Shown: one piece after another, positions 35,740 to 44,491 of the stretch
Layout: every line of letters begins with the position of its first letter
How positions within the stretch are numbered: position 1 is the stretch's first letter
Source of the DNA: CBIHON01 sp966211965
GTDB taxonomy: Bacteria > Pseudomonadota > Gammaproteobacteria > Burkholderiales > Burkholderiaceae_D
Direction of reading: 5' to 3'
Assembly (NCBI GenBank): GCA_966211965.1
Contig: CBIHON010000024.1
Location: 17,722-81,721, forward strand
DNA length: 64,000 bases
Translations under genes and position numbers: made by a program
Notes under the pieces: generated by a model
Databases searched by the model: none
The model's input: the letters and a program-made list of their open reading frames with translations, nothing else
What the model was told of the DNA's origin: nothing

Positions 35740-35927
35740 GATCTATTGAAATATAGCCGCAGAGTTGAAATTCGCGGCTATTGTAAACCAGTGGCACCGG
35801 CACAAAAGGCAAAGCGGGCAAAGCAGCTTCCGGTAGCGGCGCGACGGGCGGCAAGGAGCGTCGCGATTACCGCTTGAGACCGATCGATTCTCCTTGCATG
35901 GAGATCCATCGAACCATATTGAGCCTA

Positions 35928-36479
35928 CTATTTTCTAGGGCCTGCGATCACGGAGAAACTCGTTTTCGCGAGCGTATTCTGCCACAGGAAGAAGCCGGTC
36001 AGCGCGGCGGGTGCGCCGGCAGGCACATCCAATTTTTCGGTTTTCAACGCATATACGGTGTAGACGTAATGATGCTGGCGTCCCACCGGCGGGCAGGGTC
36101 CGAAAAAGCCGGGCTTGCCCAAATCGGTGTTGCCTTCTGTTACTCCAGCCGCCAGCTTCCCGCCATCCACTCCGCCGTCGAGGCGATTGATATTTGCCGG
36201 AATATTGTAGGCGACCCAATGCCAAAAACCGCTGCCGGTAGGCGCATCCCTATCGTAAAAGGTCACGGCAAAGCTTTTGGTGCCAGCCGGCGCGCCTTGC
36301 CATTCCAATGCAGGCATTTCGTTGGCTCCGGTGCAGCCGAAGCTGTTCCAGTAGTGCTTGGCGTCTATCTTGCCGCCGTCTTTGATGTCAGGACTGGAAA
36401 GGGTGAATTTATCTGCCGCCATAGCGGCGCCGCCAGTCAATGCAATGCCGATTGCCGCAGCCAGGATGATTTTTTTCAT
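35928..36479 (-). CDS. YbhB/YbcL family (PEBP-fold) periplasmic protein
   Basis: A 183-residue protein with a signal peptide (MKKIILAAAIGIALTGGAAM, ending AMA). The mature part has the phosphatidylethanolamine-binding-protein fold marks: GGKIDAKHYWNSFGCTGANE, SFAVTFYDRDAPTGSGFWHW, GKPGFFGPCPPVGRQHHYVY and VYALKTEKLDV. The ligand-pocket residues DxDAP-like, HW and GPxPP are intact. The bacterial role is poorly known. It is monocistronic, with a 188-bp gap to hom copy 2 that shows no gene. Confidence 0.9.
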   Translation of the reverse strand: MKKIILAAAIGIALTGGAAMAADKFTLSSPDIKDGGKIDAKHYWNSFGCTGANEMPALEWQGAPAGTKSFAVTFYDRDAPTGSGFWHWVAYNIPANINRLDGGVDGGKLAAGVTEGNTDLGKPGFFGPCPPVGRQHHYVYTVYALKTEKLDVPAGAPAALTGFFLWQNTLAKTSFSVIAGPRK

Positions 36480-36538
36480 GATGAATTTTCTTGGGACAAA
36501 GTTGTGGAAAAACCTTCCGGTTCCGAGTCAATAGGGCG

Positions 36539-36700
36539 TAGAACCTATCCTATTAGGGGACAGCGTCGGATTGTGCGTGAGAAAGGAGTGAGGATAAAGC
36601 GCGAGGAGGCCGCATAGCTGGCTATGCAACGACGAACAACGCAGTCCGCACCCTTTACCACGCGCAAGGCGGGGTCGAGCCCTACTGGGGTAGGTTCTTA
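36539..36700. repeat. Inverted repeat element (family D)
   Basis: A 162-bp segment bounded by TAGAACCTATCCTATTAGGG and, inverted, CCCTACTGGGGTAGGTTCTT. The ends are imperfect complements. A relative with GAACCT/AGGTTC ends is seen at 63841-63902. It fills the 285-bp gap between the PEBP and AraC genes, and no gene was seen inside. Confidence 0.5.
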
Positions 36701-36764
36701 ATGCCATATCGACCGAAAGGATAGCCGCGGCCACATCGGCGCGGCAATGGCGGGAACTGCGATT

Positions 36765-37766
36765 TTATTGATTGATTCTGCGGACTTCATTCGCCTTTTG
36801 GCCGAGTACCCGGCGGAGGTATTCGGTCGGCGTGGCCTCAAATCGATTCTTGAATTCGCGGGCGAAATGCGCCGCGCTTTCAAAACCGACTTTTGCCGCC
36901 GCCTCTCCGGCGCGCAGACCGCCCCCCAACATCAGGATGCGTGCTTCATCGAGACGTATGTCGCGTAAATAGCGCATCGGACTTACCCCGGAAATCTCGC
37001 GAAAGCTGTGCGCGAAGTGCGAGGGGCTCATTGCCACTTGATCAGCCAACTGATCAACCGACAAGGGCTGCGAAAAATTTTCGCGTATGAACTGAATGGC
37101 GGTTTGAATCCGGATCGCAGTTCTCGCAATGCCGGCGGCGCTTCGTACAGCCGCCGCCGCCTCGGAGCGCAATAGCCGGACAATGATTTCTTCGACGACG
37201 AGGGGCGCGATCAAATGGCGGTCCATCGGATCATCGGTTGCCGGCAATAGACGAAGCAAGGCCTCAATGACGCTTGAATCGACCGGAGAAACGAAGCTCT
37301 CCGCAACTTCGGCAGGTTCGACTGGAGCATGCGTATCCGCGAGGGCGATGAGGGTCTTGACCAAAAGGTCCGGAGGGAGATCAAGATGTATGGCGAGGTA
37401 AGGATATTCCGCGCTTGCCTCGACAACCGTCCCGTTGCAAGTAACTTCGCAGCCCAGGACAAGATAATTCAATTCGTCGTATGAAAGCGAATGCGCGCCA
37501 AGCCTGGCTGTCTTGCGGCCTTGCACAATCACGACGATGCCCGGCATCAGCAGTTGCGTTTTGCTGCACTCGACGGGGCCGGAGAATCTGTAGTATCGCA
37601 GGCCTGGGTATAGAGAATCGGTGCGGCCCTCCCTCGTCGCCCGTGCCGCCACCATTGAGAGCAAGCGCTTGCGGTCGCTGATTTCTTTTTGCTTGCTGTT
37701 TGGAGCTTGATATGTGCTGGAGCCGGAAGCAAGGATGTCCGCGCTATCTGGATTGATAAATTCCAT
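36765..37766 (-). CDS. AraC family regulator with Hom-like N-terminal leader
   Basis: A 333-residue regulator. Residues about 34-190 form an AraC_N sensor domain (LYPGLRYYRFSGPVECSKTQ, MPGIVVIVQGRKTARLG), and residues 225-325 form the AraC helix-turn-helix pair (SQPLSVDQLADQVAMSPSHF, AAAKVGFESAAHFAREFKNR). The first 33 residues are odd: SGSSTYQAPNSKQKEIS aligns without gaps, from the same start codon, with VGSGTYNVLKRNQKEIS of the nearby hom copy 2. The 5' end may thus derive from a hom gene. The target genes are unknown. Confidence 0.83.
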   Translation of the reverse strand: MEFINPDSADILASGSSTYQAPNSKQKEISDRKRLLSMVAARATREGRTDSLYPGLRYYRFSGPVECSKTQLLMPGIVVIVQGRKTARLGAHSLSYDELNYLVLGCEVTCNGTVVEASAEYPYLAIHLDLPPDLLVKTLIALADTHAPVEPAEVAESFVSPVDSSVIEALLRLLPATDDPMDRHLIAPLVVEEIIVRLLRSEAAAAVRSAAGIARTAIRIQTAIQFIRENFSQPLSVDQLADQVAMSPSHFAHSFREISGVSPMRYLRDIRLDEARILMLGGGLRAGEAAAKVGFESAAHFAREFKNRFEATPTEYLRRVLGQKANEVRRINQ

Positions 37767-37918
37767 AAGTTTTAAAATATGCCGCCAAATCGGCGAAGAA
37801 CTTGCGCAGCGCATACGCTGCCCGGTCAACCAGACGGCAGCCGCTTACAATCTGTCCGATGAAATTCACGCGGCATTTCCCGGCTGCGATTCGGTCGAAA
37901 GGTAAAGGGGTTTAGTCA

Positions 37919-37979
37919 CGTAGGATGGGTGAAACCCATCATGGACCACGATATATAGATGGGTTTCACCCATCCTACG
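37919..37979. repeat. Dispersed inverted repeat (family C, GTAGGATGGGT)
   Basis: Perfect 22-base arms (37919-37940 and 37958-37979) begin CGTAGGATGGGTGAAACCCA; each arm also contains an inner palindrome. A third partial GGGTGAAAC-type unit follows at about 37990-38010. A related element lies at 46371-46444. It is located between the AraC gene and the end of hom and could form a terminator-like hairpin for hom. Confidence 0.75.
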
Positions 37980-38017
37980 GACTGCGCGAGTTTCACCCGC
38001 CCTACCGAATTGGCTTG

Positions 38018-39328
38018 TTAGCTCAATTCTTCCAAACGAATCTTGGTCACCGGTCCGACTACCGTACTCAAGGCCTGGATCTTCGCAATCGCGGCTTCCA
38101 CATTCTTCTCCTGCGTCTGATGCGTCAGCATGATGATGTCGGCCTGGGTTTCGCCATGGGCCGGTTCCTTCTGCAGCATCGCATCGATCGAAATCGTCGA
38201 ATCGGCCAGGATGCGCGTAACGTCCGCCAGCACGCCGAGCTTGTCGGCAACCCGCATGCGCAGGTAGTAGCTGGTGGTGATTTCCGACATCGGCAGAATC
38301 GGCGTGTCGGCCATCGCATTTGGCTGGAAGGCCAGGTGCGGCACCCGATGCTCCGGGTCGGCGGTCGCCAGGCGCGTGATGTCGACCAGGTCGGCGATCA
38401 CCGCCGAGGCGGTCGGCTCCGATCCAGCGCCCTTGCCGTAATAAAGCGTGGCTCCGACAGCATCGCCCTGCACCAGCACCGCATTCATCGCGCCTTCGAC
38501 ATTGGCAATCAGGCGATTGGCCGGAATCAGCGTCGGATGCACGCGCAGTTCGATACCGTTCGGCGTGCGTTTGGCAATGCCCAGCAGCTTGATGCGATAG
38601 CCGAGTTGTTCGGCATACTGGATGTCGGTCGCTTGCAGCTTGGTGATGCCTTCCACGTGCGCTTTGTCGAACTGGACCGGAATGCCGAAGGCAATCGCGG
38701 CCATGATGGTGGCCTTGTGCGCGGCATCCACGCCTTCGATATCGAAGGTCGGATCGGCTTCGGCATAGCCCAGGCGCTGCGCTTCCTTCAGTACGGTGCC
38801 GAAGTCGAGGCCCTTGTCGCGCATTTCGGACAGGATGAAATTGGTGGTGCCGTTGATGATGCCGGCAATCCATTCGATGCGGTTGGCGGTCAGGCCTTCA
38901 CGCAAGGCCTTGATGATCGGGATGCCGCCGGCGACCGCCGCTTCGAACGCGACCATCACGCCTTTTTCCTGGGCGGCCTTGAAAATCTCGGTGCCGTGCG
39001 TCGCCAGCAGCGCCTTGTTGGCTGTGACCACATGCTTGCCGTTGGCGATCGCCTTCAACACCAGATCCTTGGCGATGCCGTAGCCGCCGATCAATTCGAT
39101 CACGATATCGACATCAGGATTGCTGACCACCAGGTTGGCGTCGTTTACGACCTGGCATTCTCCATCGGTCAATTCCTTGGCGCGCTCGATGTTGAGGTCG
39201 GCCACCATCGTGATCTGGATGCTGCGCCCGGCACGGCGGGTGATTTCTTCCTGGTTGCGTTTCAAGACGTTGAACGTGCCGGAACCGACGGTGCCGATGC
39301 CGAGTAAGCCTACTTTGATGGGTTTCAT
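38018..39328 (-). CDS. hom: Homoserine dehydrogenase, canonical copy
   Basis: A 436-residue monofunctional homoserine dehydrogenase. It has GIGTVGSGTFN for NADP binding, ANKALLA, the complete FEAAVAGGIPIIKALREGL motif, NGTTNFILSEM, D and K of DIEGVDAAHK, and a C-terminal ACT domain (DKLGVLADVTRILADSTISI) that in relatives mediates threonine feedback. It reduces aspartate semialdehyde to homoserine for threonine and methionine. It lies 63 bp after alaA on the same strand, the usual Burkholderiales order, but thrC does not follow directly. Confidence 0.96.
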   Translation of the reverse strand: MKPIKVGLLGIGTVGSGTFNVLKRNQEEITRRAGRSIQITMVADLNIERAKELTDGECQVVNDANLVVSNPDVDIVIELIGGYGIAKDLVLKAIANGKHVVTANKALLATHGTEIFKAAQEKGVMVAFEAAVAGGIPIIKALREGLTANRIEWIAGIINGTTNFILSEMRDKGLDFGTVLKEAQRLGYAEADPTFDIEGVDAAHKATIMAAIAFGIPVQFDKAHVEGITKLQATDIQYAEQLGYRIKLLGIAKRTPNGIELRVHPTLIPANRLIANVEGAMNAVLVQGDAVGATLYYGKGAGSEPTASAVIADLVDITRLATADPEHRVPHLAFQPNAMADTPILPMSEITTSYYLRMRVADKLGVLADVTRILADSTISIDAMLQKEPAHGETQADIIMLTHQTQEKNVEAAIAKIQALSTVVGPVTKIRLEELS

Positions 39329-39391
39329 AATGCCTGCTGTCTTCGTAAAAATGGATGCCGCGCCCTCCAGCGGGAAAAGCGCGCAATTGTT

Positions 39392-40621
39392 TTAAGCCGT
39401 TCCGTGCCGCCGCCGATAGCCGTCCAGGAAGCGCGCAATGCGCCCCATTGCATCGGTCAAGTCGTCGGTATTGGGTAAGAACACGACGCGGAAATGGTCC
39501 GTGGTCGGACAGTTGAAGCCGGTGCCTTGCACGATCAGCACACGCTCCTCGGCCAACAACTCATAAGCGAATTCCTGATCGTCCGCAATCGGATAGACCT
39601 TGGGATCAAGACGCGGGAACATGTAGAGCGCCGAGGTCGGCTTGACGCATGTCACGCCAGGAATGTCGGTCAACAGCTTGTGCGCCAGGTCGCGCTGGCG
39701 CAGCAAGCGCCCGCCGGGACCGACCAGGTCATTGATGCTTTGATAGCCGCCCAGCGCAGTCTGGATCGCATACTGCCCCGGCGCGTTTGCGCACAAGCGC
39801 ATCGAGGTCAGCATATTGAGCCCCTCGATGTAATCTTTCGCATGCTTCTTCTCGCCCGACACGACCATCCAGCCGGCGCGGTAGCCGCAGGCGCGGTAAT
39901 TCTTGGACAGGCCGTTGAAGGTGATGAACAGCACATCGTCCGCCAGCGATGCCAGCGACGTATGCGCGGCGCCGTCATACAACACCTTGTCGTAAATCTC
40001 GTCGGCCAATACGATCAGCTGGTGCTGGCGTGCGACTTCGACGATTTGCTTCAGCACCTCGACCGAATACAGCGCCCCGGTCGGGTTGTTCGGATTGATG
40101 ACGACGATGGCCTTGGTGTTGGAAGTGATTTTCTTTTTGATGTCGTCGATGTCCGGCAGCCAGCCGGCTTGCTCGTCGCAGACATAATGCACCGGCTTGC
40201 CGCCCGAAAGGCTGACCGCGGCGGTCCAGAGCGGATAGTCGGGCGACGGCACCAGCACTTCGTCGCCGGTGTTGAGCAAGGCATTCACGCTCATGACGAT
40301 CAGTTCCGAGGCGCCATTGCCGAGATAGACATCGTCGATCGTCACGCCGCTGATCTGCTTTTGCTGCGTGTAATGCATGATGGCTTTGCGCGGCGCGAAC
40401 AACCCCTTGGAATCGGTATAGCCCGAGGCGTTCTGCATGTTGATGATCATGTCATGCACGATCTCATCCGGCGCGTCGAAGCCGAATACGGCGAGATTGC
40501 CGATGTTCAGCTTGATGATCTTGTGGCCCTCTTCTTCCATTTGCTTGGCTTTTTCCAAGACCGGGCCGCGGATATCGTAGCAAACGTCTGCCAGCTTTTT
40601 CGATTTTTGAATCGGTCGCAC
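39392..40621 (-). CDS. alaA: AlaA-type PLP aminotransferase (glutamate-pyruvate)
   Basis: A 409-residue fold-type I aminotransferase very close to E. coli AlaA: KLADVCYDIRGPVLEKAK, GYTDSKGLFAPRKAIM, GNGASELIV, NPNNPTGALYS and the PLP lysine K240 in FITFNGLSKNYRACGYRAGW. AlaA makes alanine from pyruvate and glutamate. A GTG start (40619-40621) is chosen because AAGGA stands eight bases ahead and the protein then begins MRPIQKSKKL, matching the family; an ATG 14 codons upstream is possible. It leads the alaA-hom operon and is divergent from the Mth938-like gene. Confidence 0.93.
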   Translation of the reverse strand: MRPIQKSKKLADVCYDIRGPVLEKAKQMEEEGHKIIKLNIGNLAVFGFDAPDEIVHDMIINMQNASGYTDSKGLFAPRKAIMHYTQQKQISGVTIDDVYLGNGASELIVMSVNALLNTGDEVLVPSPDYPLWTAAVSLSGGKPVHYVCDEQAGWLPDIDDIKKKITSNTKAIVVINPNNPTGALYSVEVLKQIVEVARQHQLIVLADEIYDKVLYDGAAHTSLASLADDVLFITFNGLSKNYRACGYRAGWMVVSGEKKHAKDYIEGLNMLTSMRLCANAPGQYAIQTALGGYQSINDLVGPGGRLLRQRDLAHKLLTDIPGVTCVKPTSALYMFPRLDPKVYPIADDQEFAYELLAEERVLIVQGTGFNCPTTDHFRVVFLPNTDDLTDAMGRIARFLDGYRRRHGTA

Positions 40622-40814
40622 TACGGATTTCCTTGTGGTATTTGATGCAAGAATGTGGAGCAAGCGGGCGTAGCAATGTTGCGCCGCGAAAAAAGGACCA
40701 TTTTGCCGAAAGCGCCCTTATTTATCAATGCATAAGGCTCGGTATCGGGCGGAAAACGCTACAATGCCCGATCTTTGTCTTCAAATTGCCGGAATCCGGC
40801 GCGCTTTCACGCAC

Positions 40815-41198
40815 ATGAAGCTTCACTCGACCCAAACCCAACAATACCAGACCGTCACCGCTTATGACGACACGGGCGTTGAAATCAATGCCGTCCGCTT
40901 TGCCTACAGCCTCCTGGTCCTGCCCGAAGTCGCGCCCGCCGCGTGGCCGGTCAACTCCTTCGATGCACTCACCGTCGAACATTTCGCGCAAATCGACGCG
41001 ACCTTGCCGGATGTCGTGATTCTCGGCACCGGCCGCCGCCAGCGCTTCGTCCATCCGAAACTGACCGCGGCCCTCACCTCGCGCCGCATCGGCGTCGAAT
41101 CGATGGATAACCAGGCTGCCTGCCGCACCTACAACATCCTGATGGCGGAAGGCCGCAAGGTCGCGCTGGCGTTGATTTTCGAAGATGCCGCGGCATGA
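40815..41198 (+). CDS. Mth938-like (DUF498/NDUFAF3 family) protein
   Basis: A 127-residue protein of the Mth938 family: INAVRFAYSLLVLPEVAPAA, VEHFAQIDATLPDVVILGTG and GVESMDNQAACRTYNILMAE. Bacterial members are conserved but poorly understood; the human relative NDUFAF3 helps assemble respiratory complex I. The ATG at 40815 gives the usual length; an in-frame ATG 29 codons earlier would add an unlikely leader. Its stop overlaps the arnT start by four bases, so it leads the arn cluster transcript. Confidence 0.82.
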   Translation: MKLHSTQTQQYQTVTAYDDTGVEINAVRFAYSLLVLPEVAPAAWPVNSFDALTVEHFAQIDATLPDVVILGTGRRQRFVHPKLTAALTSRRIGVESMDNQAACRTYNILMAEGRKVALALIFEDAAA

Positions 41199-42847
41199 GC
41201 GGGCTGCACAAATCCAAGCCCCTGGCATGGGGCCTGCTCATCGTATTTTGCGTAGTCTGGTTTTATGCCCTGGGCGCCCGTACCCTGGTCCCTACCGATG
41301 AAGGACGTTATGCGGAAATGGCGCGCGAAATGGTCGCCACCGGCGACTGGATCACGCCGCGCCTGAACGGCATCAAGTATTTTGAAAAGCCGCCGCTGCA
41401 AACCTGGATGAATGCGCTGAGTTTCGCCGCCTTTGGCCTGGGCGAATGGCAAGCGCGCCTGTGGACCGGCTTGTGCGGCTTGCTCGGCATCGTCCTGACT
41501 GCCTATGCCGGGCGGCGCGTGTTCAACGAGCGGGTCGGATTCAATGCCGGCCTGGTGCTGGCATCGAGTTTCTGGTGGGCCGGCTTCGGACATATCAACT
41601 CGCTCGACATGGGGCTGGCCGGCATGATGACGCTGGCGCTCTGCGGCCTGCTGCTCGGGCAGCGCAAGGATGCGGATACCCGTGAACGGCGCAACTGGAT
41701 GCTGCTGTGCTGGGCCGGCATGGCGCTGGCGGTGCTGTCGAAAGGCTTGATCGGGATCGTGCTGCCGGGGGCGGTGCTGGTGCTGTACACCTTGTTCTCG
41801 CGTGACTGGGGAATCTGGAAGCGCTTGCATCTGATGGCCGGCCTGCTGGTGTTTTTTACGATCACCACGCCGTGGTTTGTACTGGTCTCGCTGCAAAATC
41901 CCGAGTTCCCCCATTTCTTCTTCATTCATGAACATGTGCAACGCTTCACCAGCAAGATCCATAACCGTGCCGGTCCCTGGTACTACTTTATTCCGCTCCT
42001 GGTAATCGGCATCCTGCCCTGGCTCGGCGTGCTGGCGCAAAGCCTTTGGGCCGGCCGGCGCGATGCTGACGCCGGCTTCCAGCCCAGGAAGATGCTGCTG
42101 ACCTGGGCCGGCTTCATCTTTTTCTTTTTCAGTATTTCGGGCTCCAAGCTGCCCTCGTATATCGTGCCGATCTTCCCGGCGCTAGCATTGCTGATCGCGC
42201 TCCACCTGGAAACCGCGACGCGCAAGAATTGGGCGGTCACGGCGGGCTTGATGGCCGTGCTGGGCGTGGTTGGACTCGCTTATGTTCCCTCCTTGCCGGG
42301 ACTGGCGACCGATGCCCTGGAAATCGTCAATTATCGTGCCTCGCAGCCTTGGGCAATCGCCGGTCTGGCGTTGGTCCTGGCCGGCGCGCTCCAGGTGCTG
42401 TGGTGGATCAAACAAGGACGCAGCGATCTGACGATGCGCGCCACCATCGTTCTTGCCCTGACGGGATTTCTCGGCGGTCAGCTGATGATGCTGGGCACCG
42501 AGGCGCAAGGCCGCTATCGCGCCGGGTCGCCGCTGCTGCCGGCAATCGAAGCCGAACTCACGCCTGCGGTCAAGATTTATGCTGTCGGACTTTACGAGCA
42601 AGCTCTGCCCTTTTATTTACGCCGGACCATGACCTTGGTAGAGCATCCGGATGAACTGGCCTTCGGCCTGCAGCAGGAACCGCATCTGTGGCTGCCGGAA
42701 CGTGCGGCATTTATAGAGCAATGGAACAAAGGGCCGAAAGCGCTGGCCATCACGACTCCGAAGATTTTTTCCGAGTTGCAAAGCAGTGGCGTGCGGCTGC
42801 GGCTGGTGACGCGCGACTCGCGCCGGGTGGTTATCGCCAATGAATGA
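41195..42847 (+). CDS. arnT: ArnT-like lipid A aminoarabinose transferase (GT83)
   Basis: A 550-residue inner-membrane glycosyltransferase, the same length as E. coli ArnT, with about twelve hydrophobic segments. The first periplasmic loop has LVPTDEGRYAEMAREMVATG, which contains the acidic residues essential in this fold, followed by WITPRLNGIKYFEKPPLQTW. It transfers L-Ara4N from undecaprenyl phosphate to lipid A phosphates on the periplasmic side. It starts inside the stop of the Mth938-like gene. The rest of the arn pathway follows on the same strand. Confidence 0.9.
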   Translation: MSGLHKSKPLAWGLLIVFCVVWFYALGARTLVPTDEGRYAEMAREMVATGDWITPRLNGIKYFEKPPLQTWMNALSFAAFGLGEWQARLWTGLCGLLGIVLTAYAGRRVFNERVGFNAGLVLASSFWWAGFGHINSLDMGLAGMMTLALCGLLLGQRKDADTRERRNWMLLCWAGMALAVLSKGLIGIVLPGAVLVLYTLFSRDWGIWKRLHLMAGLLVFFTITTPWFVLVSLQNPEFPHFFFIHEHVQRFTSKIHNRAGPWYYFIPLLVIGILPWLGVLAQSLWAGRRDADAGFQPRKMLLTWAGFIFFFFSISGSKLPSYIVPIFPALALLIALHLETATRKNWAVTAGLMAVLGVVGLAYVPSLPGLATDALEIVNYRASQPWAIAGLALVLAGALQVLWWIKQGRSDLTMRATIVLALTGFLGGQLMMLGTEAQGRYRAGSPLLPAIEAELTPAVKIYAVGLYEQALPFYLRRTMTLVEHPDELAFGLQQEPHLWLPERAAFIEQWNKGPKALAITTPKIFSELQSSGVRLRLVTRDSRRVVIANE

Positions 42848-42957
42848 AACAATGAGGCCGCGATGATTTTCCGTATTTGGCATGCCGCAGTCCACACTGG
42901 ATATGGCAACGCTTTCGAGCAACACCTGAACAATTGCCACTTTCCAACAAACCCAGC

Positions 42958-43329
42958 ATGAATCTCACCACTCTCGGCTTCATCCTTACCGGCGTATTCC
43001 TCAATGCCGCGGCACAACTGCTGCTCAAGACCGGGACCAACGCAATCGGCGCGATTCATTTGACGCCGGACAACTGGTTTGCCACCGGCTTGAAACTCGC
43101 GACCCAGATCCCGATCATCGGTGGCCTGACCTGTTATGTCGTATCGGTTTTCGTCTGGATCATCGCCCTTTCAAGAGTCGATGTGACGATTGCCTATCCG
43201 ATGGTGTCGCTGGGTTATATCGTCAATGCCGTCGGTGCATGGTATTTTCTCGGCGAAGCGGTGTCAGCGCAACGCATGCTGGCAATCGGCATCATTCTTG
43301 TAGGCGTGGCCTTGCTGGCCCGCAGTTAA
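42958..43329 (+). CDS. ArnE/ArnF-like small transporter
   Basis: A 123-residue protein with four hydrophobic segments of the small multidrug-resistance type: LGFILTGVFLNAAAQLLLKT, IIGGLTCYVVSVFVWIIALS, VTIAYPMVSLGYIVNAVGAW and AIGIILVGVALLARS. Enteric ArnE and ArnF form a heterodimer that flips undecaprenyl-phosphate-Ara4N across the inner membrane. Only one such gene is found here, between arnT and arnB, so a homodimer may do the job. The ATG at 42958 is preferred over an upstream in-frame start that adds no hydrophobic segment. Confidence 0.82.
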   Translation: MNLTTLGFILTGVFLNAAAQLLLKTGTNAIGAIHLTPDNWFATGLKLATQIPIIGGLTCYVVSVFVWIIALSRVDVTIAYPMVSLGYIVNAVGAWYFLGEAVSAQRMLAIGIILVGVALLARS

Positions 43330-43354
43330 TTCATCGACTTTTCCTATCCAAGCC

Positions 43355-44479
43355 ATGACACAAGCATTCCTCCCCTTTTCCAGGCCCACCATCGACGAAG
43401 CAACCATCAGCGCGGTGACCGACGTGCTGCGTTCCGGCTGGATCACCACCGGCCCCAAGGTACTGGCGTTCGAAGCGCTGTTGTCCGAGTACTTTGGCGG
43501 CCGCCCGGTGCGCACCTTCAATTCCGGCACCTGCACCATGGAAATCGCCCTGCGCATCGCAGGCATCGGCCCCGGCGATGAAGTGATCACGACGCCGATT
43601 TCCTGGGTCGCGACATCCAACGTGATCATCGAAGTCGGCGCCACGCCAGTGTTCGCCGACATTGATCCGCGCACGCACAACATCGACCTGGATTTGCTGG
43701 AAGCCGCCATCACGCCGCGCACGAAAGCCATCATCCCGGTCTACCTTGCCGGTTTGCCGGTCGACATGGACCGCCTGTATGCAATCGCGCAAAAGCACAA
43801 CTTGCGCGTGATCGAAGACGCGGCGCAAGCCATCGGTTCGAGCTGGAAGGGCCGCCGCATCGGCTCCTTCGGCGACTTTGCCTCCTTCAGCTTTCAAGCC
43901 AACAAGAACATCACGACCTCGGAAGGGGGATGCCTGGTGCTCAACAATGCGGAAGAAGCGCGCCAAGCTGAGAAATGGCGCTTGCAAGGCGTGACCCGCA
44001 GCGGCATGGACGGCATCGATGTCGATGTACTGGGCGGCAAGTTCAACATGACCGACATTGCCGCGGTCATCGGCCTGGGCCAAATGCAACAGGTCGAGGT
44101 TATTACTGCCAAACGCCGCGCCCTGGCCAAGCATTATTTCACCTGTTTCGGTACGGACTTCGAGACCCGATACGGTGCGGAACTGCCGGTTGCCGATTTT
44201 GAAAATACCAACTGGCATATGTTCCAGCTGGTGCTGCCGCAGCGCATTACCCGCGCCGACTTCATGACCCGCATGAAAGAGCTGAACATCGGCATCGGTT
44301 ATCACTACGCGCCCATCCATCTGTTCACCCTATACCGCGAGCGCGGTTTCAAGGAAGGCATGTTCCCGGTCGCGGAGCGGGTCGGACGCCAAATCGTGAC
44401 GCTGCCGATGTTCTCGGCGATGAATGAAAACGATGTGGAGCGCGCGGTCGCTGCGGTAAAATCCGTGCTTCAACAATAA
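43355..44479 (+). CDS. arnB: ArnB, UDP-Ara4O aminotransferase
   Basis: A 374-residue DegT/DnrJ/EryC1-family PLP enzyme. FNSGTCTMEIALRIAGIGPG, DEVITTPISWVATSNVI, IEDAAQAIGSSWKGRRIGSF and the PLP lysine K184 in FSFQANKNITTSEGG are present, as is the C-terminal GIGYHYAPIHLFTLYRERGF. It transfers an amino group from glutamate to UDP-4-keto-arabinose to give UDP-L-Ara4N. It follows the arnE-like gene by 25 bp. Confidence 0.93.
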   Translation: MTQAFLPFSRPTIDEATISAVTDVLRSGWITTGPKVLAFEALLSEYFGGRPVRTFNSGTCTMEIALRIAGIGPGDEVITTPISWVATSNVIIEVGATPVFADIDPRTHNIDLDLLEAAITPRTKAIIPVYLAGLPVDMDRLYAIAQKHNLRVIEDAAQAIGSSWKGRRIGSFGDFASFSFQANKNITTSEGGCLVLNNAEEARQAEKWRLQGVTRSGMDGIDVDVLGGKFNMTDIAAVIGLGQMQQVEVITAKRRALAKHYFTCFGTDFETRYGAELPVADFENTNWHMFQLVLPQRITRADFMTRMKELNIGIGYHYAPIHLFTLYRERGFKEGMFPVAERVGRQIVTLPMFSAMNENDVERAVAAVKSVLQQ

Positions 44480-44491
44480 TCCGAACGATTG

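Noticed and set aside
37925..39307. A 460-codon plus-strand frame over hom
   Set aside because: It is the antisense of a well-conserved hom gene, and the same kind of frame appears opposite the second hom copy.
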